Numbered from the stretch's first letter, positions 43,350 through 51,655 are shown. The stretch is 64,000 bases of DNA from Thalassobius sp049116315 (GCA_049116315.1 JAGDZD010000011.1:30580-94579); one strand, 5' to 3'. Notes: a model not told the origin generated them from the letters alone. Translations and numbers: made by a program.

Positions 43350-43365
43350 TACAAACTGATACATT
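43350..43365 (+). promoter_or_regulatory. 10-bp-period direct repeat, site 4
   Basis: TACAAA-CTGA-TACATT lies in the divergent interval between the DsbA-like gene and dsbB, 106 nt before the dsbB start. All four sites run in the same orientation as the downstream plus-strand genes. Confidence 0.5.
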
Positions 43366-43471
43366 TCTTCTCGTGGAATCATGATTTTAGGGAGGTATGC
43401 GTTGATGCTGAAAAGCAATCGCTCGCTGACCCGGTGTTGCGTATGCTCTTGGTCTTTGAGGGGACGATGAT

Positions 43472-43987
43472 TTGGGCATTTCAGGTAAGCAACTTGGTCT
43501 GGTCGCGGCTGCGGGGTCGGCAGTGTTGCTTCTGGCTGCCTTCGTATTTCAGGCTTTGGGCTATGCCCCCTGTGCAATGTGTCTCTGGCAACGATATCCT
43601 CATGGGGTTGCGATCGGTGTCGGTCTGCTGTTGCTCATCGGCCTGCCCGTTTTGCCGCTCTTGGTTGTCGGTGCTGCTTCAGCGGCAACGACCGCGGCCC
43701 TCGGCATCTTCCACACCGGCGTCGAACGGGATTGGTGGGAAGGGCCGACCTCTTGCACAGGCTCCGGCCTTGATATGTCGAACCTGTCGGGTGCTGATCT
43801 TCTTCCGTCCGCGGCAAGCGGGCCGTCGAAGTTGGTGATGTGTGACGAAGTTGCTTGGGAATTTCTGACCCTATCGATGGCAAGTTGGAACGCGCTTTGG
43901 AGCGCCGCACTTGCGGGCATTTGGCTGGTCGCCCTTGCGCAACAAATGCGCCAACCACGCTCGAAAAGTCCCTATTCGGCGACCTAG
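43472..43987 (+). CDS. dsbB: Disulfide bond formation protein DsbB
   Basis: The 171-residue membrane protein starts at a TTG (43472) with GAGGGG 8 nt upstream; no other start codon lies between the preceding stop and this one. Four hydrophobic helices are present. The first Cys pair is CAMC in YAPCAMCLWQRYPHG, with the DsbB signature Trp-Gln-Arg-Tyr-Pro. The second pair lies in the periplasmic loop (SCTGSG and VMCDE). It reoxidises DsbA using quinone. Its end overlaps the convergent membrane protein gene by 4 nt. Confidence 0.92.
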   Translation: MGISGKQLGLVAAAGSAVLLLAAFVFQALGYAPCAMCLWQRYPHGVAIGVGLLLLIGLPVLPLLVVGAASAATTAALGIFHTGVERDWWEGPTSCTGSGLDMSNLSGADLLPSAASGPSKLVMCDEVAWEFLTLSMASWNALWSAALAGIWLVALAQQMRQPRSKSPYSAT

Positions 43988-44625
43988 CCTTGCAGATGCG
44001 CGATGAGTTCCGCGACAAGTGTCAATGATACCACTGACAGCAGGAGCGCTAGTAGAGCGAACGCTGCAGCGCCGGTTTTCTGCGGAAAGAGACCGACAAG
44101 TGGGCGCAGGCTCGCCGACTGGTTGATCGCTGACACATACAAAGGCAACGCACCCACCAACGTGGCATAGAGATAGACACCGGAAATGTTTTCGAAAAAC
44201 GCAGAGCGCGACAGTGTCGGTGCGACCACCCTTAACGCGGTCGCGCGGCTGCCGCTGAACGAACCAAACCAATCAGCGGAGAAAACGTAGATTAGGGCGT
44301 GGAGGCCGAGGAAGAGCGCAACCCGGACTGTCAGATCTAGCAACAGAAAAACAGCTGGATCTCGATGGCTGACAATGGATCGCTGCGCGAGGGCGAAAAG
44401 AAAGAAGCTCACGTAGTTCACGGCAAAGACAACTGGCAGACCATTGGTGACAACCTGCCGAATAAATCGCCCAAGAGTGGGGCCGCCCGCCGCCAACGCC
44501 GGCGCGAAACCGGGAGCAAGCAACACATAGAGTAAAAGAACCGGGGCCAAAGCAGCGAGGCTGAACAACAAAACGTTTTTTAAAAACAGAGCGCCGGGCA
44601 TCTTTAAGGAGAAATATCTTTCCAT
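43984..44625 (-). CDS. Integral membrane protein of unknown function
   Basis: The 213-residue protein has five to six hydrophobic helices (for example FSLAALAPVLLLYVLLAPGF and FALLALLLSVVSLTLVAELI, cited separately). It has no cysteines in the helices and no known motif. It is convergent with dsbB, overlapping by a few bases, and its start is 601 nt from the MerR-type regulator. A role in the redox/metal island is plausible only by position. The 185-nt gap downstream of its start (44626-44810) holds only a short tandem repeat. Confidence 0.65.
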   Translation of the reverse strand: MERYFSLKMPGALFLKNVLLFSLAALAPVLLLYVLLAPGFAPALAAGGPTLGRFIRQVVTNGLPVVFAVNYVSFFLFALAQRSIVSHRDPAVFLLLDLTVRVALFLGLHALIYVFSADWFGSFSGSRATALRVVAPTLSRSAFFENISGVYLYATLVGALPLYVSAINQSASLRPLVGLFPQKTGAAAFALLALLLSVVSLTLVAELIAHLQG

Positions 44626-44770
44626 GATACTAAGCTGCCATGCGGATCATGTTCAGTCGACAGGCACTCGGCCTGGCGCCACTGACGAGGCGATATGTGA
44701 TGCCGCCATACAGATAATGCCGATGCGAAAATATTGGCATTTAGGTAAGAAACGTCGGACAAAACTTCTG

Positions 44771-44788
44771 TTGCGGTTGCGGTTGCGG
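44771..44788 (+). repeat. Three tandem TTGCGG units
   Basis: TTGCGG is repeated three times without interruption at 44771-44788, just beyond the 3' end of the MerR-type regulator gene. It is a short simple repeat with no evident function. Confidence 0.6.
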
Positions 44789-44810
44789 TTTGAAAAGTCC
44801 GCTATCGGCG

Positions 44811-45227
44811 TCAGTGATCCCTGCTGCAGAAATCATGATCGGCAAGAGACGCAAGCACATAACAGTCTTCCGAGATCCCGTGTCCATCACAGCCCTTGGT
44901 TATGCGCGAAAGCTCCTTTTCCAATAGCTTAAGTCGCTTGATTTTCTCACGCACATCCACAAGTTGAGAGGTGGCAATTTCTGTTGCGGCCTGGCAAGAT
45001 TGGTCCGGGTGCTCTTGTAGCTCAATGAGCGATGAGATCGCCTCAATCGAGAAACCCAGGTCGCGTGCATGGCGGATGAAACTCAGCCGTTCCAACCCCG
45101 CTTTGTCGTAGCGCCTTTGATTGCCACTCGTGCGCTCGGCTTCGGCCAGAAGCCCCATTTCCTCATAGTAGCGTATCGTTGGAACTTTGACCTTTGTGCG
45201 CTTTGAAAGCTCGCCGATAGAAAACAT
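44811..45227 (-). CDS. MerR-family metal-responsive regulator (ZntR/CadR/PbrR-like)
   Basis: The 138-residue protein starts at the ATG at 45227 with AGAGG 7 nt upstream. It has the MerR helix-turn-helix (MFSIGELSKRTKVKVPTIRYYE, cited in part), a long dimer helix with a Cys in PDQSCQAATE, and a C-terminal loop with Cys in TKGCDGHGISEDCYVL. The protein ends with HDFCSRDH. Three or four cysteines of this layout bind divalent metals (Zn, Cd, Pb) in the ZntR/CadR/PbrR group. It faces a divergent operon with a textbook MerR promoter. Confidence 0.9.
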   Translation of the reverse strand: MFSIGELSKRTKVKVPTIRYYEEMGLLAEAERTSGNQRRYDKAGLERLSFIRHARDLGFSIEAISSLIELQEHPDQSCQAATEIATSQLVDVREKIKRLKLLEKELSRITKGCDGHGISEDCYVLASLADHDFCSRDH

Positions 45228-45238
45228 TAAGAAACCTC

Positions 45239-45269
45239 TTGAACCTCTAGTCACTAGAGATTGTAGATA
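45239..45269 (+). promoter_or_regulatory. MerR-type promoter of the transglutaminase operon
   Basis: TTGAAC (45239-45244) and TAGATA (45264-45269) are separated by exactly 19 bp. The spacer contains the perfect dyad CTCTAGTCACTAGAG (45245-45259). The dyad differs from the CueR sites, as expected for the distinct regulator at 44811, whose own ribosome site lies next to the -35 box. Confidence 0.88.
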
Positions 45270-45297
45270 AGGTGGGACACAGACTCAAGAGGCCGTC

Positions 45298-46068
45298 ATG
45301 ACCGACCAATACATGTCCCCGACACCCCTTCTGGATTTCGAAGCGACACCCATTCAGCGCCTTATCGCTGACCGGGGCTGGCTGAGCCTTTCACAGACTG
45401 ACCGGATCGGCGCTGTGTATGACTTCGTGCGAAACGAAATTCGCTTCGGCTACAACTCCGATGATGCTTTGCCAGCATCGAGGGTGTTGGCTGACGGCTA
45501 CGGGCAGTGCAACACCAAGGGCACTTTGCTCATGGCGCTCCTGCGCGCCGTTGGTGTGCCGTGCCGCTTTCATGGCTTCACCATCGACAAGCGGCTGCAG
45601 CGCGGCGTGGTGCCGGAACTGGTCTATCCGCTTGCCCCCCGCAACATCATCCACTCGTGGGTCGAAGTCTTTCATGATGGTCAGTGGTTGAACCTTGAGG
45701 GCTTCATTCTGGATGCCCCTGTCCTCGCGGCTCTCCAAGGTGCCTTTCCTGAGCGCCAATCTCTCTGCGCCTACGGTGCGGGCACAGGTTGCCTGCAGGA
45801 CCCGAACGTCGAATGGCGAGAGGCCAGCACTTACATCCAAAAGACCGGCATCAACCACGACTTCGGCACCTTCGACGATCCTGATACCTTCTATGCAACC
45901 CGTCGTCAGCTGACTGGCGTGAAGGGCATCCTCTACCGCGTGCTCGTTCGGCACTGGATGAACCACCGCGTCAAGATGATGCGCAATGGTCATGTGCCGA
46001 AGATTCCCGGAGGCGAGGCAAACCTCGTTCCAACGCAAACAACCCATGAAATGCAAGGAGCGATCTGA
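45298..46068 (+). CDS. Transglutaminase-like cysteine protease-fold protein
   Basis: The 256-residue cytosolic protein shows the transglutaminase-core triad. The Cys is in LADGYGQCNTKGTLLMALLRAVGVPCR, cited in part, at about residue 69. The His is in HSWVEVFHDGQWLNLEGF, with the Asp a few residues later. There is no signal peptide. It is the first gene after the MerR-type promoter and overlaps the next gene by one base. Members of this superfamily are proteases, peptidases or cross-linkers. A link to metals is inferred only from the operon. Confidence 0.85.
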   Translation: MTDQYMSPTPLLDFEATPIQRLIADRGWLSLSQTDRIGAVYDFVRNEIRFGYNSDDALPASRVLADGYGQCNTKGTLLMALLRAVGVPCRFHGFTIDKRLQRGVVPELVYPLAPRNIIHSWVEVFHDGQWLNLEGFILDAPVLAALQGAFPERQSLCAYGAGTGCLQDPNVEWREASTYIQKTGINHDFGTFDDPDTFYATRRQLTGVKGILYRVLVRHWMNHRVKMMRNGHVPKIPGGEANLVPTQTTHEMQGAI

Positions 46069-46703
46069 TGGCCGGTTGCTGTGGACATGACGCCAAGTTT
46101 GACGGCGTATCGGACGACTACAAACGGCGGCTCTGGATCGTCATTGCCCTGAACGCCACGATGTTCGCTGTTGAAATGACGGCGGGCCACTTGGCCAAGT
46201 CGCAGGCTTTGCAAGCCGATGCACTCGACTTCGCGGGTGATGCGATGACCTATGGCATTTCACTGGCCGTGATTGGTACCTCGCTTCGCGCCCGCACCAA
46301 CGCCGCGCTATTCAAGGGGTTTAGTCTATTACTCATGGGGTTGTGGGTACTCGGATCGACCGTCTACCGCGTCTTCTATGTCGGGGTTCCTACAGCTGAG
46401 ATTATGGGCGCTGTTGGCTTTCTGGCTTTGCTCACGAACCTTGCCAGTGTGTTCTTGCTGGTGCGCTACAAAGACGGTGACGCAAACGTGCGGTCTGTCT
46501 GGCTATGCTCGCGCAATGACGCCATCGGCAACGTCGCAGTCATGTTCGCAGCCTTGGGCGTCTGGGGGACCGCAACAGGTTGGCCTGACCTGATCGTCGC
46601 AACAATCATGGCTGGACTGTTCCTGTCGTCCGCTTTCCAGATCGTGCGGCAAGCCCTCGCAGAGCGGCGAGAAATAGTCGACTACCAGCATGTGGAGGCA
46701 TGA
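46068..46703 (+). CDS. Cation transporter (CDF family)
   Basis: The 211-residue membrane protein has six hydrophobic helices. The helix-2 metal site reads LQADALDFAGDAMTYG (CDF normally HxxxD) and the helix-5 site VWLCSRNDAIGNVAVM (normally HDxxD-like), so both acidic centres are kept but with an unusual Asp/Asn rather than His. The N-terminus CCGHD is a plausible metal-binding patch. The C-terminal cytosolic domain of typical CDF proteins is absent (211 against about 300 residues). It overlaps the transglutaminase and methyltransferase genes. Confidence 0.87.
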   Translation: MAGCCGHDAKFDGVSDDYKRRLWIVIALNATMFAVEMTAGHLAKSQALQADALDFAGDAMTYGISLAVIGTSLRARTNAALFKGFSLLLMGLWVLGSTVYRVFYVGVPTAEIMGAVGFLALLTNLASVFLLVRYKDGDANVRSVWLCSRNDAIGNVAVMFAALGVWGTATGWPDLIVATIMAGLFLSSAFQIVRQALAERREIVDYQHVEA

Positions 46704-47251
46704 TGCAGGGCTTTCTCATTATTCTGGGTCTTGGGGTTGCTGCTATGACCCTTGCAGGAATCCTCTGGTCGATTGCTTTTCCTGATCGGCGGATATGGCC
46801 GCCAGAACGCTACACGACACTCACGCCTTTCCTTGTCTGGGTGCCAACATTCACACTGTTCGGGGTTCTCATCCTGCTTGGTGTCTGGGGCTGGGCTGAT
46901 CTGGCCATACCGAGTTGGGCGCGGTTTGGCGTCGGCCTGCCACTCATCATGATCGGCACCGTCGTCGTATGGATGGAAGTCTCACATTTTGGGGTGCAGC
47001 AGACGGGTGGAGCCAAGGGTACCCTACGCACCGAGGGCATGTACCGCTACTCTCGGAACCCGCAGTATATGGCTGACATTGTCATAGTATGTGGCTGGAT
47101 GATCTTATCAGCAGCGCCTTGGGCCATGGTCGTCGGACTGGCTGGAATAGTGGTGCTTATTACCGCGCCATTTTCTGAGGAACCTTGGCTGAAGGATCAA
47201 TACGGCATCGCGTTCGAGAACTACTCCGCAAAGGTGCGGCGGTTCGTCTGA
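46700..47251 (+). CDS. Isoprenylcysteine-carboxyl-methyltransferase-like membrane methyltransferase
   Basis: The 183-residue membrane protein has about five helices and the C-terminal catalytic motifs of the ICMT/PEMT family: YRYSRNPQYMADIVIVCGW (cited in part), with the Arg-Asn-Pro-Gln/His-Tyr signature, then FSEEPWLKDQYGIAFENYSA. Bacteria have no prenylated proteins of the eukaryotic kind, so the acceptor is unknown; lipids, sulfur or metal(loid)s are possible. It overlaps the transporter gene (ATGATG) and ends the MerR-controlled operon. Confidence 0.85.
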   Translation: MMQGFLIILGLGVAAMTLAGILWSIAFPDRRIWPPERYTTLTPFLVWVPTFTLFGVLILLGVWGWADLAIPSWARFGVGLPLIMIGTVVVWMEVSHFGVQQTGGAKGTLRTEGMYRYSRNPQYMADIVIVCGWMILSAAPWAMVVGLAGIVVLITAPFSEEPWLKDQYGIAFENYSAKVRRFV

Positions 47252-47422
47252 GTTAATGCTATCACCGCCAAAGCTGACTTTCTCCGCATGACGGGGTATC
47301 GGAAATAAAGGCCCAATTTGAACCGTCGCTGCGAGCAAATTGGTCAGCGGGTTTGCGTCAATAGTAGTAAAACTCAGTTCTTTTAACATAAACTTCATTA
47401 TGCGTCTTTGCACTCAGCGTTG

Positions 47423-47438
47423 CGATAGTATATTATCG
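47423..47438. promoter_or_regulatory. GATAGTATA-type palindrome upstream of exported plasmid protein
   Basis: CGATAGTATATTATCG is a 16-bp palindrome with one mismatched pair. Nearly the same element (GATAGTATACTATC, perfect) lies at 62280-62293 before the T4SS operon. Both precede plus-strand genes by 38-53 nt, suggesting one regulator controls both. Confidence 0.65.
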
Positions 47439-47475
47439 TATGTATGCTGGACTCCTGTCACGGAGGTTCCTCACC

Positions 47476-48171
47476 ATGCGCCATTTACTCAAGAAGCTCT
47501 TCCCCTCGGTCGCAGTCGCTTTGACCGCGACAGGTTTTTCACTGCCGGTACCCGCCCGCGCTCAGACATACCCGATCGATTGCGCGATCCTCCTGTGCCT
47601 GTCTGGCGGCTGGCCTGCTTCCGTCCCCTGCGCCCGGGCCCGCGCCGAATTTATCCGGCGGGTTACACCTTGGCCGGTCGAACCACCGCTGCAAATCTGG
47701 CGCTGTCCCATGGGCGCCTCCTACGAGAACGATCGGTTACAAAACAACGCTGGCCGCATCTTTGAAGCCTTGTACCGGCCCGACAGCCGTCGACCGCTCC
47801 AATCCTTGCCAGTAGATAATCTCGTTCCCACCGACCTCGCCCTGCAGCTCGTTCAGGATCGCGCGGACATCGATATCAGCGGGCCAGAGTTCAATTTTGT
47901 GCGGTCCATCCGCGTATTCGATGTACGGTATGCACGACAACACGAGTCCGGACGCGATGGTGACTGCAACCGAAGCGCGACCGTGGTTCTCGGCACCTAT
48001 GGGACCCAAGGCGATTTCGCATGGCAGCGATCTTCCATAGCTGCTCTACCCGAGGCACATGTGGGACTTGAACGTTGGGGCCAGAATTGCCCTAGTATCT
48101 ATTTCCGATCTGTCTTCGTCGATTGGCGTGACTATGAGGGCAACTACGGCTTCGAACAGGTGAACTACTAG
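47476..48171 (+). CDS. Exported plasmid/transfer-associated protein of unknown function
   Basis: The 231-residue protein starts at the ATG at 47476, preceded by GGAGG. It has a Sec signal (MRHLLKKLFPSVAVALTATGF, cleaved near ARA). The mature part begins YPIDCAILLCLSGGWPASVPC with several Cys, followed by WPVEPPLQIWRCPMGASYENDRLQNNAG, cited in part. From memory such proteins occur in conjugative clusters of Rhodobacteraceae. The shared palindrome with the T4SS operon supports a role in transfer. Confidence 0.65.
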   Translation: MRHLLKKLFPSVAVALTATGFSLPVPARAQTYPIDCAILLCLSGGWPASVPCARARAEFIRRVTPWPVEPPLQIWRCPMGASYENDRLQNNAGRIFEALYRPDSRRPLQSLPVDNLVPTDLALQLVQDRADIDISGPEFNFVRSIRVFDVRYARQHESGRDGDCNRSATVVLGTYGTQGDFAWQRSSIAALPEAHVGLERWGQNCPSIYFRSVFVDWRDYEGNYGFEQVNY

Positions 48172-48304
48172 CGCAGACAAAGACAGCTTTGCCATCATAT
48201 TGCGAGAATTTGAGCGTGCTGAGTTGCTCAAATACCGGTCCTTCGCTGCTTTCGGTGCGTATGCCCGGAGAGCGGGACGAAGCGGCCTTATGCATGCGCG
48301 GCTA

Positions 48305-48533
48305 TTGCTCACGCAGCATTTCCTCGCAGTTGTAGCAAATTTCATGCTGCGACGCAGCCCAAGTTACGGAAGCGGCCATTCAATGATGCCGACGTCAGTG
48401 GATTTCAGACCAACACTTCGCCGCATCTTGCACGAATTAACAGAGGCCGGCGAAGCCGACGTTGATGTTTGGCGATGTTGCTGACGCAGCATTTCTTCGC
48501 AGGTGCAGATCAACGCGCATTTGGCGACGCAGC
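48305..48533 (+). repeat. Diverged direct repeat pair in a gene-free stretch
   Basis: Two copies of a roughly 55-bp unit lie at 48305-48358 and 48478-48533. Both contain ACGCAGCATTTC and end GGCGACGCAGC or GCGACGCAGC. Identity is roughly 70-75% by eye, highest over the first 25 bases. The surrounding 48172-48676 interval shows no credible gene. The repeat resembles the GCAGC-rich intergenic elements common in roseobacters, but that is from memory. Confidence 0.45.
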
Positions 48534-48676
48534 GGAATTCATCAGAACAGCCAGTCAAGCCCACTTTCAGGTGCCCATCCCAAATTGGTTCTTCGCTGCG
48601 AAGGGACCAAACTAGAGGAGCACGAACAAAGCGGACTTGCCAACAAGGACTGTGAAGGTCCGCAAAACGACCTACT

Positions 48677-49560
48677 CTAAATCATACTGAGTTGTGACAA
48701 CTGCGCGTTGATCTGCTCTGCGCTCATGTTTTTACCGGTCAAGGTCAAGCTTCCACCTAACTTAGCATGGGTAAGAAGAGGCGATAGGCCATCGCCTGAA
48801 ACGATGTCGCACACCACAAGCGCCTCATTCACGTCGTCCAGCGCGAAAGGCACGGGTCATCGGCACTCTTTCCAAAGTTCGTTGCATTTATAAGCAATGA
48901 ACCGCCTTATATCGTATCGCAAAGGGCGACGCCGCAATGCGCCTGAACCAGGTTTTGCACCGCCATCAATCGCGCCGGATCGTGTTCTCGCAACGTAAGT
49001 TGGTGCAACCCGTTTGCGCATAACGCGTTTACAACGGCCTGACCAACGCCTCCGACATCACCAACTATCGCGGCACTTTTCCCGCGTAGTTCAAAACCGG
49101 CTGATTTGAGCGCCTCAACCGCGGCCTCGACATCTGTTGCATCCCCGGTCAACGTTCCGTCTAGTTCACGTCGGATGGTGTTAATTGCGCCAAGCCGCTT
49201 GGCGCGTCCGGTCACCGTGTCGACGGCGTCAAAAGCGGCCTGTATATGAGTAAATGTAATCGAGCAGCCCCAAAAACTGTCGCTTGAACTGAACAAGGCC
49301 CAAAAAGACTCCAAACGTGCCTCCGGTATTTGCAGCGCCATCATACGCGCATCTGCGAGTGCGCTCGGCCACTCAGAGCCCAAAGTCCATATTTCTTTGA
49401 CGTATCGAATGACCGCTCTGACATTCCGATAGCTTAAGGCCTCGAGGCCGACAGCAATCGGACGGCTGTCGAGATGGGCAATTGAACGCCGTAGCTGAGG
49501 GTTCTTACTGCTTGGGTCAGTGATGCTGCAAGCTAGGAGCCCGAACCCACTAGATATCAT
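48677..49560 (-). pseudogene. Shikimate dehydrogenase-like (AroE family) pseudogene
   Basis: The intact upstream fragment (48907-49560) matches the AroE fold from TVTGRAKRLGAINTIRRELDG to IVGDVGGVGQAVVNALCA. In the substrate-binding segment, SITFTHIQAA has Ile where the catalytic Lys should be. After the TAA at 48907-48909 the homology continues in the same frame (LLINATNFGKSADDPC), then after a frameshift (about 48840) in another frame as ALVVCDIVSGDGLSPLLTHAKLGG, ending at the stop 48677-48679. It is therefore a decayed gene with a premature stop and a frameshift. It lies beside the GntR-controlled sugar operon on the opposite strand. Confidence 0.8.
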
Positions 49561-49739
49561 ATTTCGCCAAAATCATTTTGATTTGTTGGTCAATAGGCTG
49601 CCTTTGAAGCCATAATTGCGTTATTTTCCAGTTATGGGATTTATTTATTGGACAATTTAGCTCGAGATGCTTATCCGTTACTTCATACAGATTCGAGCGG
49701 ATGCGCGAACAGATGCGTAGCCAGAATGGAAAGAGACCG

Positions 49740-50453
49740 ATGACCAAAATTGCCAACATGAGTAAATCTACTGCTGCGCGATCTGCCGTGGACGAGCTCG
49801 TTGACCAAATGCGACAGCTCATTGGTGAGCGCGGTTTAACCGTCGGAGATCAGTTGCCGACTGAGAAAGAGCTGTGCGAAATTTTCGGCGCGTCCCGCAA
49901 TACGGTGCGCGAAGCGATGCGCATTTTGAAGACCTATGGCGTGGTCGAGGTCCGCCCAAAAGTTGGCGCGACAATCGTCGACAACAGAATGTCTTCCGCC
50001 ATTGAAATGTTCTCCTTCAACGTCATGAACATCTCTCTTGAGACCTTTTCAGACATTCAGGAATTTCGCGGCCTCTTGGAGGTGTCCTCGGTTGAGGTAC
50101 TGTTCGACCAGATCACAGATGAGGACATTTCTGATCTGCGGCGGATCAACTCCAAACTGAAAGAGCCAAGTGAAATCAACGTCGCCTCAGAACATGATTT
50201 TGAGTTTCACACCCGGCTGATCCGTGTGCTCCGCAACAAGGCGATTTTGGATATCTACGGCCTGATGAAGCCCGTGATCCTCAGGATCATGAAAAACGGG
50301 AAGACCCCGGACACCTTCAAAACGGCGACATTTGAAGAGCATGAAGGCGTCATCAGCGCGTTAGAATCTCGCGATCGGCTCGCCTACCAATATCTAATGA
50401 AGTCACATCTTGAGAACGGGATCGTGAACTTCGATACGTCAGAAAACCAATAA
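49740..50453 (+). CDS. GntR-family regulator (FadR subfamily)
   Basis: The 237-residue protein starts at the ATG at 49740, with GGAAAGAGACCG upstream; an earlier in-frame ATG at 49701 is possible. It has a GntR winged helix (VGDQLPTEKELCEIFGASRNTVREAMRILKTYG, cited in part). A helical FCD effector domain includes EFRGLLEVSSVEVLFD, DFEFHTRLIR and the metal-site His in FEEHEGVISALESRD. It begins the pentose operon, 63 nt before the binding-protein gene, and should repress it until a sugar acid or keto acid appears. Confidence 0.92.
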   Translation: MTKIANMSKSTAARSAVDELVDQMRQLIGERGLTVGDQLPTEKELCEIFGASRNTVREAMRILKTYGVVEVRPKVGATIVDNRMSSAIEMFSFNVMNISLETFSDIQEFRGLLEVSSVEVLFDQITDEDISDLRRINSKLKEPSEINVASEHDFEFHTRLIRVLRNKAILDIYGLMKPVILRIMKNGKTPDTFKTATFEEHEGVISALESRDRLAYQYLMKSHLENGIVNFDTSENQ

Positions 50454-50516
50454 AAACAAGCTAAATCAAATGCTTGTCTAGGCGAGACAGTACCAAAACA
50501 TTCCAGGGAGGAAAAA

Positions 50517-51644
50517 ATGTACAAAACACTAGCAACTTTGACAGCTGGCGCGGCGTTGATGGCCGGGGCCGCTTTTGCCGGTCCAGAAATTGTAGAGGGT
50601 CCAGGTGTAAACCCTGGTTGCTTTGCACCATGGACCGCCGACACCAAATTCATGCAATGGGAAGAGCGTGAAGGCCCGTTCCGCGTTGCCGTCGTGAACG
50701 GCTTTGTGGGAAACACTTGGCGCATCCAAATGATCAAAACGGCCAAAGCCTTTGCGCAAGACCCGTCGATTGCTGACAAGATTTCCGACTTCAAGGTCGT
50801 TTCGACCGGGACAGACGCACCTGCACAGCTGGGCGCGATCGAAGACTTCATCAACCAAGGTTATGATGCGATCATCACGATTGCTGTTAGCCCCGATGGT
50901 TTCGACCGTGTTATCCGTCTGGCCGATCGCAACGACGTCGTTCTTGTCCCGTTTGACAACGTGTTGGACACAGACAAGGTCATGCAGGTCAACGAAGATC
51001 AGCTTGCCATGGGGCGCATGTATGCCGAATTTGTTCTGGGCGAACTGGATGCAAAAGGCGTAACGGGCGGCAAAATCTTGGAAGTGCGTGGCCTTCCGGG
51101 CAACTCTGTGGATCGCGACCGTTCAATCGGGATCAACGAAGTTTTCGCAGCCCATGGCGGCGATTGGGAAATGGTTTCCGTTGTTGGCATGTGGGATGAT
51201 GGCACGACACAAAAAGTTGTTGCCGACGCCATCGCGGTGCATGGCGAATTCGCAGCTGTAGTGGCACAAGGCGGCTCTAACGGAATGGTTCAGGCCCTTC
51301 AGGACAGCGGCCATCCTTGGGTGCCTGTGTCAGGTGAATCCGAGAACGGCTACCGCAAGGCCCTTTCGGAATACTCCGATGATGGCCTCAAGGGGATCTC
51401 GATCGGTCAATCACCGGGATTGGTTGCGATTGCGATGAAAGCGGCCGTTTCGGCGCTTGAGGGCAATGTGATGCCTCAGTTGATCTCGGTTCCGCTGCCC
51501 GTTGCGACCTATGACGAGCTGGAAGACGGTAAGAATTTCTGGAGTGAACTTCCCGATAACTTCTTCACCGTGAACGAGTTCCCACCCTGCGACGTGAACA
51601 TCTCCGGTCCTTCAATTATGGCCGAAGACGAATCCGACAGCTAA
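50517..51644 (+). CDS. Sugar ABC transporter substrate-binding protein
   Basis: The 375-residue exported protein has a leader ending AFA (MYKTLATLTAGAALMAGAAFA, cited in part) and the type I periplasmic-binding fold: FRVAVVNGFVGNTWRIQMI, GYDAIITIAVSPDGFDRVI, then VVAQGGSNGMVQALQDSGHPWVP. GGGAGG is close before the ATG. The mature part has two Cys (PGCFAP and PPCDVN) that may pair across the termini. A strong stem-loop at 51656-51683 separates it from the ATPase gene. Confidence 0.92.
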   Translation: MYKTLATLTAGAALMAGAAFAGPEIVEGPGVNPGCFAPWTADTKFMQWEEREGPFRVAVVNGFVGNTWRIQMIKTAKAFAQDPSIADKISDFKVVSTGTDAPAQLGAIEDFINQGYDAIITIAVSPDGFDRVIRLADRNDVVLVPFDNVLDTDKVMQVNEDQLAMGRMYAEFVLGELDAKGVTGGKILEVRGLPGNSVDRDRSIGINEVFAAHGGDWEMVSVVGMWDDGTTQKVVADAIAVHGEFAAVVAQGGSNGMVQALQDSGHPWVPVSGESENGYRKALSEYSDDGLKGISIGQSPGLVAIAMKAAVSALEGNVMPQLISVPLPVATYDELEDGKNFWSELPDNFFTVNEFPPCDVNISGPSIMAEDESDS

Positions 51645-51655
51645 CAAAACAAAGC

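Noticed and set aside
44771..44788. Three TTGCGG units considered as a CRISPR or iteron array
   Set aside because: The units are contiguous hexamers without spacers, so this is only a short simple repeat.
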